Assembly: GCA_965231765.1 (NCBI GenBank)
Contig: OZ246887.1
Location: 4,402,001 to 4,466,000, forward strand
Length of the DNA: 64,000 bases
From: JAAXHF01 sp963665955
GTDB taxonomy: Bacteria; Desulfobacterota; Binatia; Bin18
Direction: 5' to 3'
Below, one piece after another: positions 25,924 to 34,438 of the stretch. The position numbers and the translations under genes were made by a program. Position 1 is the stretch's first letter; each line of letters opens with the position of its first letter. The notes beneath the pieces are model-generated. The model was not told the DNA's origin and searched no databases. It saw only the letters and a program-made list of their open reading frames with translations.

Positions 25924-26856
25924 TTAGCGATGCTGATCGCGGTGACGAATATGGGCCGTATAGCCCCAGCTGCCAAGGCTCTGTCTGAGTGCTTCGGCTA
26001 TCGCAACCGAGCGATGCCGACCGCCGGTACAGCCAATCGCCAGGGTCAGATAACTTTTTCCCTCGCGGATATAGAGTGGCAGTGTCGAGGCCAGCAGGCT
26101 ATTGATCTGAGACAGGAATTGATCGGTTTCCGGGTGTTCGAGAACAAATGCGGCAACGTCCGGGTCCAAGCCCGTCTTGGTCCGCATCTCCTCGACAAAA
26201 AAGGGATTCGGCAGAAAGCGGACATCGAACATCATATCTGCATCCGTTGGGGTGCCGTATTTATACCCAAACGACTCAACTGTTACGAGGAGTGAGGTGC
26301 GAGGCTGGGTGCGACGGTCGACCAGCTGATGGAGTTGTTTGCGCAGTTCGTGGACAGTCAAAGCCGAGGTGTCAATGACCTGATCGGCGAGCGCTCGTAG
26401 CCCCGCCAGTCGCTCCCGTTCAATCCGAATGCCCGACACAATCCCGCCCTCATCTGCTGCGGGGTGGGGGCGGCGTGTTTCGCTGAAGCGGCGCAAGAGG
26501 ATCTCATCGGCCGCATCCAGATACACAATCTCAATCTGCTGACCGTGGCTGCGTAATTCGGCCAAGACCGTCGGGTATTCGTGCAGTGAGACGCGTTCTC
26601 GGACATCAATGCCAAGTGCGACTCGGCCAATACGCTCATGACTGTTGGCGCACAGGACAAGAAATTGCGGAATCAGCGTCACTGGTAAGTTATCAATGCA
26701 GTAAAAGTCTAAATCTTCCAGAGCATGGATCGCCGTACTTTTGCCTGAACCGGACAGGCCGGTAACGATGATGACGTGCATCGCGCTCTGGGCAGAAGTC
26801 TGAGCAGAACTTTGGGCAGGACTCTGGACTGGGCTGTCTGGCGAGGCTGGCCTCAC
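25924..26856 (-). CDS. rapZ: RNase adapter protein / RapZ-family nucleotide-binding protein
   Basis: 310 residues. The N-terminal P-loop is IIVTGLSGSGKST near residue 30, followed by DLDFYCIDNLPVTLI. The C-terminal domain has FGYKYGTPTDADMMFDVRFLPNP and the signature GCTGGRHRSVAIAE. In enterobacteria RapZ controls amino-sugar synthesis through small RNAs; in most other bacteria its role is poorly known. The GTG start overlaps the ptsN stop as GTGA, and GAGGAGG lies ten bases upstream. This gives an unusual Ala/Gln/Ser-rich N-terminal tail of 25 residues. A start at the internal ATG 26781 would remove it but has no ribosome-binding site. Confidence 0.93.
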   Translation of the reverse strand: MRPASPDSPVQSPAQSSAQTSAQSAMHVIIVTGLSGSGKSTAIHALEDLDFYCIDNLPVTLIPQFLVLCANSHERIGRVALGIDVRERVSLHEYPTVLAELRSHGQQIEIVYLDAADEILLRRFSETRRPHPAADEGGIVSGIRIERERLAGLRALADQVIDTSALTVHELRKQLHQLVDRRTQPRTSLLVTVESFGYKYGTPTDADMMFDVRFLPNPFFVEEMRTKTGLDPDVAAFVLEHPETDQFLSQINSLLASTLPLYIREGKSYLTLAIGCTGGRHRSVAIAEALRQSLGSWGYTAHIRHRDQHR

Positions 26857-27314
26857 AGCTTGGCATCCTCCTCGGCAATGATCTGGAACAAGTTGGCCTG
26901 CGTGTCTGCTTGGAGGAGACGCTCGCGAAACGATTTGTCCTTGAGTAAGCGCGACACCCGAGCCAAAGATTTGAGATGAATACCGGCCGAGTCTTCTGGG
27001 GCAACTAGTAAAAAGAACAATTGGGTCAGTGCGCCATCAAGTGAGTGACAGTCGATGCCAGTCAGACTCCGGCCAAAAACCGCCACCACGTCTTTCAGCC
27101 CGGGGAGCTTACCATGCGGAATCGCAATACCTTCACCAATTGCTGTCGTGCCCAGACGTTCGCGTTCCAGCAAGACGTTGACCAGCTCTTCAGTACTGAG
27201 GTGTGGATAATACGTAGCCAACTGTTGAGACAGTTCCTGGAGGACTTCGGTTTGGGTCGCGCTGTGGAGTTCGGAGACGACGAGATCTTGATTCAAAATA
27301 TCTACCACACGCAT
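26853..27314 (-). CDS. ptsN: PTS IIA-like nitrogen regulatory protein PtsN
   Basis: 153 residues of the EIIA fructose/mannitol-type fold. The phosphorylated His is in EGIAIPHGKLPGLKDV near residue 65. The N-terminus MRVVDILNQDLVVSEL and DKSFRERLLQADTQANLFQII are typical of EIIA-Ntr. In proteobacteria PtsN reports nitrogen/phosphorylation state and affects K+ transport and stress responses. It lies five bases downstream of rpoN. The raiA/hpf gene usual between rpoN and ptsN is absent here. A link to the K+- and Na+-handling genes further on is possible but not shown. Confidence 0.94.
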   Translation of the reverse strand: MRVVDILNQDLVVSELHSATQTEVLQELSQQLATYYPHLSTEELVNVLLERERLGTTAIGEGIAIPHGKLPGLKDVVAVFGRSLTGIDCHSLDGALTQLFFLLVAPEDSAGIHLKSLARVSRLLKDKSFRERLLQADTQANLFQIIAEEDAKL

Positions 27315-27318
27315 GAGG

Positions 27319-28821
27319 TCATGTCCTTTGTTTCGGGGTATGCCGAGCGTTGTTGAACGGCGTCGAGCGAGCCTGTTTTCGTTTTGATGAAGGAAGAATA
27401 TTCATCGCTTCGCGATATTTAGCAACCGTTCGACGGGCAATGTTGATATGATCACGTGACAGGGCGCGCGCAATTTCTTCATCGCTCAACGGTCGGCTGC
27501 TATCTTCGCCTTGGATGAGTTTGTGGATGCGTTCTTTGACGCTATCTACAGCGATGTCTTGACCCTGACTGGTGCGCAGTCCAGTTGTGAAGAATTTCTT
27601 GAGGGCCACAATCCCCCGCGGAGTGGCAATATATTTATTCGCAATCGCCCGACTGACGGTTGATTCGTGAATGCCCACCTCGTCAGCGACATCACGTAAC
27701 ACCAAGGGGCGCATGTGTGACACGCCATAGGTCAAGAAGTCTTCTTGAAACTTGACAATACTCTGCGCCACCAACAAGAGGGTCCGTTGGCGTTGATGAA
27801 TACTTTTGATCAGCCAGGCAGCAGCCCGTAATTTGCCTTGCACGTATTCTTTGGCATCGCCGTCTTTTTGGCTCAGAAAGCGGCCGTAGGAAGCATTGAC
27901 TTTGAGGCGCGGCAGACCCTCTTCGTTGAGGGTGACGACATATTCATCACCGACCCTATGCACCTGGACGTCTGGAGTGATGTAGCTTACATTGTTCTCG
28001 CCAAAATTCCGGCCCGGTTTGGGCTCCAGCGCAGCAATGAGACGAATTGCCTGCTCGACTTGTTCGGGATCGGCTTTGAGGTCTTTAGCGAGGTGCTCAG
28101 CCCGGCGGTCTTCAAGGACGGCCAGATGGTCTTGCACAATGTGGACGGCCAGCATGAAGGTTGGATCATCGCTGATCCCGACTTCGCCGACTTGAATACG
28201 CAACTGTAGGAGCAGACATTCTCGGAGGTCCCGAGCACCTACCCCGGACGGATCGCAAGTCTGGATCAGTTCCAGGACTTGAGCCACACATTCAGCACTG
28301 CTGCCTGCCTCTTGGGCAATCTCTTCCAGTGGAGTTTGCATATAGCCATCAATATTCAAGTCACCGATAATCAGGGACGCAAGCTGCTGCTCTTGTGGAC
28401 TCAGATCGTGAAAGCGGAGTTGGTCTAATAAGTGCTGTTCCAAAGACTCCGGTCGGTTGGGGTGGTTTTCAACGAGGCTGGGGCGTTCTTCATCCACATC
28501 CTCTCCGCCAGACGGCGGGAGTGAGGGCAGCTTTTCATTGTAGCTTTCGAGGTAGGTATGCCAATCAATTTCCTCTTCCGCTTTTTTTTCCTCAACCGAC
28601 TCTTCAGCTGCTGTGGGCGTGCTATCCAACAGGGCGACTTCTGCTTGACTACCTTGCTCGCCTGCTTCGACCCCCAGGACTGGGTTCTCGTCAAGTTCAT
28701 CATGGATAAGAACATCGAGTTCGCCCCGCGGCAGCTGCAGAATTTTGATTGCCTGCTGCAGTTGCCGCGTAATGACCAGCCTCTGTGAGAATTTTTGTTG
28801 GAGTCGTGCTTCTAAGCCCAT
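27319..28821 (-). CDS. rpoN: RNA polymerase sigma-54 factor
   Basis: 500 residues from ATG 28821. The N-terminal activator-contact region is GLEARLQQKFSQRLVITRQL; an acidic Glu-rich region II follows near residues 65-105. The core-binding domain includes GVGARDLRECLLLQL. The C-terminus holds the helix-turn-helix (GIHESTVSRAIANKYI) and the RpoN box ARRTVAKYREAMNI that reads the -24 promoter element. Sigma-54 needs enhancer-binding ATPases to start transcription. An upstream in-frame start would overlap lptB and lacks family similarity, whereas ATG 28821 has GGGGA upstream. Confidence 0.96.
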   Translation of the reverse strand: MGLEARLQQKFSQRLVITRQLQQAIKILQLPRGELDVLIHDELDENPVLGVEAGEQGSQAEVALLDSTPTAAEESVEEKKAEEEIDWHTYLESYNEKLPSLPPSGGEDVDEERPSLVENHPNRPESLEQHLLDQLRFHDLSPQEQQLASLIIGDLNIDGYMQTPLEEIAQEAGSSAECVAQVLELIQTCDPSGVGARDLRECLLLQLRIQVGEVGISDDPTFMLAVHIVQDHLAVLEDRRAEHLAKDLKADPEQVEQAIRLIAALEPKPGRNFGENNVSYITPDVQVHRVGDEYVVTLNEEGLPRLKVNASYGRFLSQKDGDAKEYVQGKLRAAAWLIKSIHQRQRTLLLVAQSIVKFQEDFLTYGVSHMRPLVLRDVADEVGIHESTVSRAIANKYIATPRGIVALKKFFTTGLRTSQGQDIAVDSVKERIHKLIQGEDSSRPLSDEEIARALSRDHINIARRTVAKYREAMNILPSSKRKQARSTPFNNARHTPKQRT

Positions 28822-28840
28822 GTCATTTTTTCCCCATTTC

Positions 28841-29644
28841 TCACAATCGAAAGCGTTCACCCAGATAGACTTGGCGTGCCCGCTCGCTCGCCGTCAGCTC
28901 TGAGGGCGTGCCCTCTTCAAAAACTTGTCCGTCGCTCAGAATATAGGCACGATCACAAATACTCAGCGTCTCGCGGACATTATGGTCAGTGATAAGCACT
29001 CCTATGCCACGCGTACGCAACTGAATAATAATATCCTGAATATCAATGACAGACAAAGGATCGATACCGGCAAAGGGTTCATCCAAGAGCATGAAGGCTG
29101 GGTCCATGACGAGGGCGCGCGATATTTCCACCCGTCGCCGTTCTCCACCCGACAAGGAATCCGCCCGATTGGTAGCGAGGTGGCTGATCCGCAAGTCGGC
29201 CAGCAATTGCTTCAGGCGTTCCTGGCGCTCGGCCGCACTCAAGGCCAGAGTTTCGAGAATCGCCAGAATATTTTCCTCTACTGTCAGCTTGCGAAAAATT
29301 GAGGGTTCTTGGGGCAAATAGGTCACGCCTTTGCGGGCGCGTTGGTGCATTGGCAGCAAGGTTAAATCTTCACCATTAAACCGCACCTCGCCTTGGTCGG
29401 GCCAAATAATGCCGACAATAATAGAGAACGTGGTAGTTTTTCCAGCCCCGTTTGGGCCGAGTAGACCGACGACTTCCCCTCCCCTGACTTCAACGCTCAC
29501 ATTGCGCAGCACCTGGCGCTTGCCATAGGCTTTGTGCAGGCCTGTGCCGCTTAATATTGACATACCCTTGGCTGGGCTCATAGCATCGACTGAGCTGGTG
29601 GGATTTGCAGACTGAGCTTGCCGCGCTGAATGAGCCACACTCAT
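28841..29644 (-). CDS. lptB: LPS export ABC transporter ATP-binding protein LptB
   Basis: 267 residues. ABC motifs: Walker A GPNGAGKTTTF, Q-loop YLPQEPSIFRKLTVEEN, signature LSGGERRRVEISRAL, Walker B FMLLDEPFAGIDPLS, and the switch His in LITDHNVRET. LptB powers LPS extraction from the inner membrane with LptF/LptG, which are not in this window. ATG 29644 overlaps the lptA stop (ATGA). This start gives about 28 residues more than usual; an internal Met (MSILSGTGLHKAYG) would give the standard length, so the true start is uncertain. Confidence 0.94.
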   Translation of the reverse strand: MSVAHSARQAQSANPTSSVDAMSPAKGMSILSGTGLHKAYGKRQVLRNVSVEVRGGEVVGLLGPNGAGKTTTFSIIVGIIWPDQGEVRFNGEDLTLLPMHQRARKGVTYLPQEPSIFRKLTVEENILAILETLALSAAERQERLKQLLADLRISHLATNRADSLSGGERRRVEISRALVMDPAFMLLDEPFAGIDPLSVIDIQDIIIQLRTRGIGVLITDHNVRETLSICDRAYILSDGQVFEEGTPSELTASERARQVYLGERFRL

Positions 29645-30315
29645 TTGGATGCTGCTCCCTTCTGCGTCTTAGATTGAGGGATAAGCTGCATCCGGGCTCG
29701 GCCTTCGACGACGCTGCGCCTCTCGTCAAGATACACGGTTACGCGGTCGCCGCTGACTTGGTTGGAGCCTTCATGTAAGAGGGCATCGCCGCTCAAGACC
29801 ACCGTCCGTTTACTGTCGTTAAAGACCAATTTTTTTCCAGTTGCATACCCGTTCTCGGTCACAACTTTGACATTGCCTTCGGCAATAATCTCTTTGAGGC
29901 GCTGATCAGAGGTCGCCGGGGTAGCGGCTGAGCGAGATTGTGAAGCAGTACTCTTCTGTCCTGCCTGTTGAGCCTGATCTTCATAGATGACTGTCAGCAG
30001 GTTGCAGGTCAGCTCGACATCGCCTTGGGTGGCGACAACGTTATCCCGATACCGGATGCGTTTGTCTTCAAACGAAAATTCGAGGCTCTGTGAGCGGATA
30101 TCGATCGGATCATCTCGGTCGGCAAAAGACAGCGAATCGACCAGCCCTTGGCCTGCCTTTGCATTTGTCTTGCTTGCTTGTTGGGCACCGACGCTTGGCG
30201 GCCCAGCTAAATTGAGCAAGGTGGACAAGATGAGCAGGGTGGGCAAGATGAACAGGGCGGGCATGTCGAAACTGTGGCAGGTGAGTTGTCCCGGGTACGA
30301 TCTACGCATTCCCAT
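29641..30315 (-). CDS. lptA: periplasmic LPS-transport protein LptA
   Basis: 224 residues. A hydrophobic N-terminal export signal (FILPTLLILSTLLNLAGPP, ending near VGAQQA) is followed by the OstA/LptA beta-jellyroll: DPIDIRSQSLEFSFEDKRIR, YRDNVVATQGDVELTCN, IIAEGNVKVVTENGYATGKK and QVSGDRVTVYLDERRSVVEG. LptA forms the bridge that carries LPS from LptC to the outer-membrane LptD. The start overlaps the lptC stop by one base (TGATG) and the end overlaps lptB, so the three are translationally coupled. Confidence 0.92.
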   Translation of the reverse strand: MGMRRSYPGQLTCHSFDMPALFILPTLLILSTLLNLAGPPSVGAQQASKTNAKAGQGLVDSLSFADRDDPIDIRSQSLEFSFEDKRIRYRDNVVATQGDVELTCNLLTVIYEDQAQQAGQKSTASQSRSAATPATSDQRLKEIIAEGNVKVVTENGYATGKKLVFNDSKRTVVLSGDALLHEGSNQVSGDRVTVYLDERRSVVEGRARMQLIPQSKTQKGAASK

Positions 30316-30944
30316 CAGCTTTCTTCTTGAGCAACTTGAGTCTGAGTCTCAGCAGGGGCTCCGGCTTGGACCTTGGTATGGACTTCAGCCTGTAAGGTCA
30401 TCCGCTTTTCGCCAACAGCGACTTGATAGCCCCGTCCCTCAACAGTCAGGCCGCGTCCAATAATCTGGACAGCATCCGGAGCAGAGATCGTATTCTGAAC
30501 ACTGTCATAGATGGCTTGTTGCGTCTTCAGAAAATACTCTCCAATTTGCATTTCTAAGTCTCCACTGAGCTCCATGCGGACCACCTCTTGGCTCCCCTCA
30601 CCGAGTTGAATGCGCCCTTCTCGACAACGTAGCGCGATCACGTCACCGTTCCCAACATACAGGGACACATTTGGTGACTCGACTATCACCTCTCGGCGAT
30701 CTTCAAAGAAGCGCGCCTGGGTCGCCGCGATTTCCCAGACTTTTTTTCCATCCTGCATCTTGACCCGACGGAAATCCTGCATGCGCTGATCTCCGTCTTC
30801 TGCTTTCAGCTCTTTTGCTAAGGCTTGCAGTTTTTGGTCGCTTTGCTGCTGTTGCCACAGACTCGCTCCTAAACGGTACCCCAGACCGCCGAGAGTAACG
30901 ATGAGGACGATCCCGATGACAAAGCGTGCTTGATTGCGATTCAT
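30315..30944 (-). CDS. lptC: LPS export protein LptC
   Basis: 209 residues with one N-terminal membrane helix (RFVIGIVLIVTLGGLGYRLG) and a periplasmic beta-jellyroll. Segments such as RRVKMQDGKKVWEIAATQARFF and IALRCREGRIQLGEGSQEV fit LptC, which passes LPS from LptBFG to LptA. No ribosome-binding site is obvious; a 7-bp stem ends on the A of the ATG (30944-30970). LptC is poorly conserved, so the call leans on gene order and topology as much as on sequence. Confidence 0.87.
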   Translation of the reverse strand: MNRNQARFVIGIVLIVTLGGLGYRLGASLWQQQQSDQKLQALAKELKAEDGDQRMQDFRRVKMQDGKKVWEIAATQARFFEDRREVIVESPNVSLYVGNGDVIALRCREGRIQLGEGSQEVVRMELSGDLEMQIGEYFLKTQQAIYDSVQNTISAPDAVQIIGRGLTVEGRGYQVAVGEKRMTLQAEVHTKVQAGAPAETQTQVAQEES

Positions 30945-30970
30945 ATGCTACTTGCTGCGCAGCTAGCATA
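30944..30970 (-). promoter_or_regulatory. hairpin abutting the lptC start codon
   Basis: TATGCTA (30944-30950) pairs with TAGCATA (30964-30970), with an inner GCT/AGC helix. In the minus-strand RNA the 3' arm ends on the first base of the lptC ATG, and no Shine-Dalgarno is seen. This could lower or control lptC translation, or be a remnant of an element that replaced kdsC/kdsD. Confidence 0.4.
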
Positions 30971-30999
30971 CCATCTCTCTCACACAGCGCAAACAGCCT

Positions 31000-31842
31000 T
31001 TATAGTGATACTTTGATCAGTCGATCTAGGTGCTGTAATGCCCGTAACAATGGCTCCAATTGGCCGAGCGGAAAGACCGTGGCACTATCACTGAGGGCGT
31101 GTTCTGGGGTCTCATGGACTTCCATGAACACCCCATCAACACCGACTGCGACAGCGGCCCGCGCTAGCGGAGCAATGAATTCCCGTTGACCGCCGGACAT
31201 GCTACCCTGGCCGCCTGGCAGCTGGACGCTGTGAGTTGCATCGTATACCACAGGGTAACCGCTCGTGGCCATAATCGGCAGGGAGCGGAAGTCTGACACC
31301 AGATAATTATACCCAAAGCTGGCTCCACGCTCGGTGAGGAGGATGCGCTGATTGCGAGTTGAGGCGACTTTTTGGGCTGCATTTTGCATATCGCCGGGAG
31401 CCAGGAACTGACCTTTTTTGATGTTTACCACTCGGCCAGTGTGCCCGGCTGCGAGCAACAGATCTGTTTGGCGACACAGGAACGCTGGAATTTGCAGCAC
31501 ATCGGCGACTTCTGCGGCTTCTCTGGCTTCTACTGGACTATGAACATCTGTGATAATCGGGACGTCAAACTCGTGTTTGACTGTGGCTAAAATACGCAGA
31601 CCTTCGTCGCTCCCGAGTCCGCGAAAAGAGCTGGCTGAAGTCCGATTTGCCTTATCGTACGAGGATTTATAGATAAAAGGGATCTGGAGACGGTCTGTCA
31701 GGGTCTTGAGCGCTTCAGCGTGCCGTAGGGCTGACTCGCGGCTTTCGACGACACATGGGCCAGCCATCAAGACGAATGCTTGCCCCTGGCCGCACACCAG
31801 CGGTCCGATAGAGACGCCAGCTGGGCAGACTTCACGGATCAT
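31000..31842 (-). CDS. kdsA: 3-deoxy-8-phosphooctulonate (Kdo-8-P) synthase
   Basis: 280 residues. Motifs: VLMAGPCVVESRES at the N-terminus, FIYKSSYDKANRTS, PIITDVHSPVEA, IPAFLCRQTDLLLAAG, NIKKGQFLAPGDM and YDATHSVQLPGG. It condenses phosphoenolpyruvate with arabinose-5-phosphate to give Kdo-8-phosphate for the LPS inner core. The Asn in KANRTS suggests the metal-independent type, an inference from family knowledge. ATG overlaps the pyrG stop (TAATG). The kdsD and kdsC genes often found just downstream are missing. Confidence 0.96.
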   Translation of the reverse strand: MIREVCPAGVSIGPLVCGQGQAFVLMAGPCVVESRESALRHAEALKTLTDRLQIPFIYKSSYDKANRTSASSFRGLGSDEGLRILATVKHEFDVPIITDVHSPVEAREAAEVADVLQIPAFLCRQTDLLLAAGHTGRVVNIKKGQFLAPGDMQNAAQKVASTRNQRILLTERGASFGYNYLVSDFRSLPIMATSGYPVVYDATHSVQLPGGQGSMSGGQREFIAPLARAAVAVGVDGVFMEVHETPEHALSDSATVFPLGQLEPLLRALQHLDRLIKVSL

Positions 31843-33533
31843 TAGCGCTCTGCCCCTCCCACACGGAGAAGAGTCGCCCCATTATACGCCGCGCGATGCT
31901 GATGAGCAGCTCGAATAAAGCCGGCAAACAAAGGGTGGCAGTCAAAAGGGCGGGATTTGAATTCGGGATGGAACTGGACCCCAATGAACCAGGGATGATT
32001 GCTCAGTTCAATGATTTCAACCAAGCTCTGATCAGGTGACAAACCGCTAAAAATCAGTCCTTTCTCGGTTAAGCGCTGGCGGTAGTCGTTATTAAATTCG
32101 TAGCGGTGGCGGTGGCGTTCAGAAATACGCTTTTGGCCATACACTTTGTGGACCAGGCTGCCTTCTTGGACGCTACATGGGTAGGCCCCCAGGCGCATCG
32201 TTCCGCCTTTTTGAACGATACTGCGTTGATGATCCATCAGGCCAATGACGGGATGGGGAGTCTCGGGATCGACCTCAACCGAATTGGCGGCTGTCAGGCC
32301 ACACACATTGCGGCTAAATTCAATCACCGCCATTTGCATCCCAAAGCAGACACCTAAAAATGGGACGCCTTCTTCGCGGGCATACTGAACGGCAGCGATC
32401 TTGCCCTCGGTGCCCCGGTGCCCAAAGCCCATCGGTACGAGAATACCGTCGGCTTGACGAATTTTGTCCGGCAGCTCGCCCGATTCCAGCTGTTCAGAAT
32501 CAATGTGATCGACCTCAACCCGACACTCGTTGGCAAACCCACCGTGCGCCAAGGCTTCGTTCAAACTTTTGTAGGAGTCAATCAAATCGACATATTTGCC
32601 GATCATTGCAATCTGGACCCGATTTTGCGGGTTCTGAAAGGCATGCACGACTTTTTCCCATTTACTCAGATCGGGTGTGCCTGTCCACATATTGAGCTTA
32701 TCAACGATGCATTCGTCCAAGCCTTCCTGGCGGAAGACGAGTGGAACCTCGTAGATACACTCTACATCCTTGGCGGTAATAACGGCGTGCTCGTCAACAT
32801 TACAGAAAAGGGCAATTTTGGCTTTGACTGCCGGTTCCAAATAGCGATCGGTCCGACACAGCAGGACATCGGGTTGAATGCCCATACTGGTCAATTCTTT
32901 GACACTATGTTGGGTCGGCTTGGTCTTGAGTTCGCCCGCGGCAGAGATAAACGGCACTAAGGTCAGATGCAGATACAACACATGTTCGCGTCCCCAGTCC
33001 CAGCGGAACTGACGGATGGCTTCCAGGAACGGTAAGCTCTCAATATCGCCGACCGTGCCTCCTACCTCGCAAATAGCAACATCAAAGCCTTCGGCGGCGG
33101 CCAGAATACGCTGTTTAATCTCGTCGGTGATATGCGGAATGACCTGAACCGTTCCGCCCAGATAGTCGCCTCTGCGCTCGTGAGCAATGACTGCATCGTA
33201 TACTTGACCGGTGGTAAAGCTGTTTTTGCGACTGAGTGAGGTTGAGACATAGCGTTCATAGTGTCCCAAGTCGAGGTCTGTTTCCGCTCCGTCCTCAGTG
33301 ACAAACACCTCTCCATGCTGAAAGGGATTCATTGTGCCGGGATCGACGTTAATATACGGGTCCATTTTAAGCAGGGTGACATTCAGGCCGCGACTCTCCA
33401 ATAGTCCGCCAATCGAGGCCGCGGCCAAGCCTTTTCCCAGCGAGGACACCACCCCACCTGTCACAAAGATAAATTTGGTCTTACGGCCCTCTTTCCCCAA
33501 ATTATTCATGGAACTCTGCCTGGGGCTCTTCAT
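31842..33533 (-). CDS. pyrG: CTP synthase
   Basis: 563 residues. The synthetase domain begins KFIFVTGGVVSSLGKGLAAA, with DPYINVDPGTMNPFQHGEVF and EDGAETDLDLGHYERY. The C-terminal glutaminase holds LGVCFGMQMAVIEFSRN (catalytic Cys) and VQFHPEFKSRPF (His, Glu). It converts UTP to CTP using glutamine; CTP is also the co-substrate of KdsB, encoded just upstream, so grouping with Kdo genes makes sense. ATG 33533 overlaps the kdsB stop (ATGA) and adds about 18 residues before the usual start. Confidence 0.97.
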   Translation of the reverse strand: MKSPRQSSMNNLGKEGRKTKFIFVTGGVVSSLGKGLAAASIGGLLESRGLNVTLLKMDPYINVDPGTMNPFQHGEVFVTEDGAETDLDLGHYERYVSTSLSRKNSFTTGQVYDAVIAHERRGDYLGGTVQVIPHITDEIKQRILAAAEGFDVAICEVGGTVGDIESLPFLEAIRQFRWDWGREHVLYLHLTLVPFISAAGELKTKPTQHSVKELTSMGIQPDVLLCRTDRYLEPAVKAKIALFCNVDEHAVITAKDVECIYEVPLVFRQEGLDECIVDKLNMWTGTPDLSKWEKVVHAFQNPQNRVQIAMIGKYVDLIDSYKSLNEALAHGGFANECRVEVDHIDSEQLESGELPDKIRQADGILVPMGFGHRGTEGKIAAVQYAREEGVPFLGVCFGMQMAVIEFSRNVCGLTAANSVEVDPETPHPVIGLMDHQRSIVQKGGTMRLGAYPCSVQEGSLVHKVYGQKRISERHRHRYEFNNDYRQRLTEKGLIFSGLSPDQSLVEIIELSNHPWFIGVQFHPEFKSRPFDCHPLFAGFIRAAHQHRAAYNGATLLRVGGAER

Positions 33534-34303
33534 GGCAACATCTCCTCTGCGCGACGCAAATCTTGCGGTGTATCGACCTCAATAGTCGGCCGTTCCGTTT
33601 CTGTCACCCGAATTTTATATCCCCATTCCAAGGCGCGTAGCTGCTCAAGCTTTTCCGCCTCTTCTAAGGGAGTTGAGGGCAGGGTGGTAAAGGTCAAGAG
33701 GAAATCACGACGATAGACATACAGGCCGATGTGACGATAGCCAAAAATCTTGTTCGGAGTGATGGTTGGAGCGGCGGTTTGTGTCGTCGCCTGGGTTTCA
33801 GTTCGTCTCCGGTCAAAAGGGATGGGGCTGCGCGAAAAATACAAGGCATACCCCTCATGGTCAGTAACAACTTTCACCACATTGGGATTGTGCCATTCGT
33901 CGACAGTATAAATCGGCGTCTTCACCGTTGCCATAGCTGCGGCTGGAGCAGTGGTGAGCGCAGCCACCGCATCTTCAACCATAGCTGGTGGAAAAAAGGG
34001 TAAATCCCCTTGCACATTGACAATAATATTCGCCTGTAAACCTTGGGCGACCTCTGCTAAGCGGTCTGTCCCAGTCGGATGATCTGCCCGTGTTATCACC
34101 ACATCACCCCCGGCCGTTCGGACAGCTTGGGCAATGCGTTCATCATCCGTAGCAACCACAATACGGTCTAAGCCCTGGACCTGGCAGGTCTGTTCATACA
34201 CATGTTGGATCATCGGCTTGCCACGCAGCAGTGCTAGCGGTTTTCCGGGAAAACGGGTTGAACCGTAGCGTGCCGGAATGAGAGCGACAACTTCCACACT
34301 CAA
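33530..34303 (-). CDS. kdsB: CMP-Kdo synthetase (3-deoxy-manno-octulosonate cytidylyltransferase)
   Basis: 257 residues. VVALIPARYGSTRFPGKPLA is the nucleotidyltransferase signature; GGDVVITRADHPTGTDRLAE and VNVQGDLPFFPP follow. It activates Kdo as CMP-Kdo for transfer to lipid A. The first start is TTG at 34303, with a GTG two codons later as an alternative; neither has a strong ribosome-binding site. It is the first gene of the long minus-strand run, so a promoter should lie in 34304-34422, but I could not pick one with confidence. Confidence 0.95.
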   Translation of the reverse strand: MSVEVVALIPARYGSTRFPGKPLALLRGKPMIQHVYEQTCQVQGLDRIVVATDDERIAQAVRTAGGDVVITRADHPTGTDRLAEVAQGLQANIIVNVQGDLPFFPPAMVEDAVAALTTAPAAAMATVKTPIYTVDEWHNPNVVKVVTDHEGYALYFSRSPIPFDRRRTETQATTQTAAPTITPNKIFGYRHIGLYVYRRDFLLTFTTLPSTPLEEAEKLEQLRALEWGYKIRVTETERPTIEVDTPQDLRRAEEMLP

Positions 34304-34408
34304 TCCATTTCCAGTTACAGATTCAGTTGATAGGCCGAATTTCTGAGGGACTCTACTTGCAGGACCCCACTATAGGCGAGAAGGAGGAAATCGTCAAACA
34401 GTGGGGGA

Positions 34409-34438
34409 GTAGGGGCCTGCCTCTACGAACCTTTTTTT
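34409..34438. repeat. GTAGGGGC-type palindromic repeat, copy B, with T-run
   Basis: GTAGGGG (34409-34415) pairs with CCTCTAC (34420-34426) with one wobble, followed on the plus strand by GAACC and eight Ts (to 34438). The mutY stop codon (34423-34425) lies inside the right arm. On the plus strand it has the layout of an intrinsic terminator. Confidence 0.55.
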
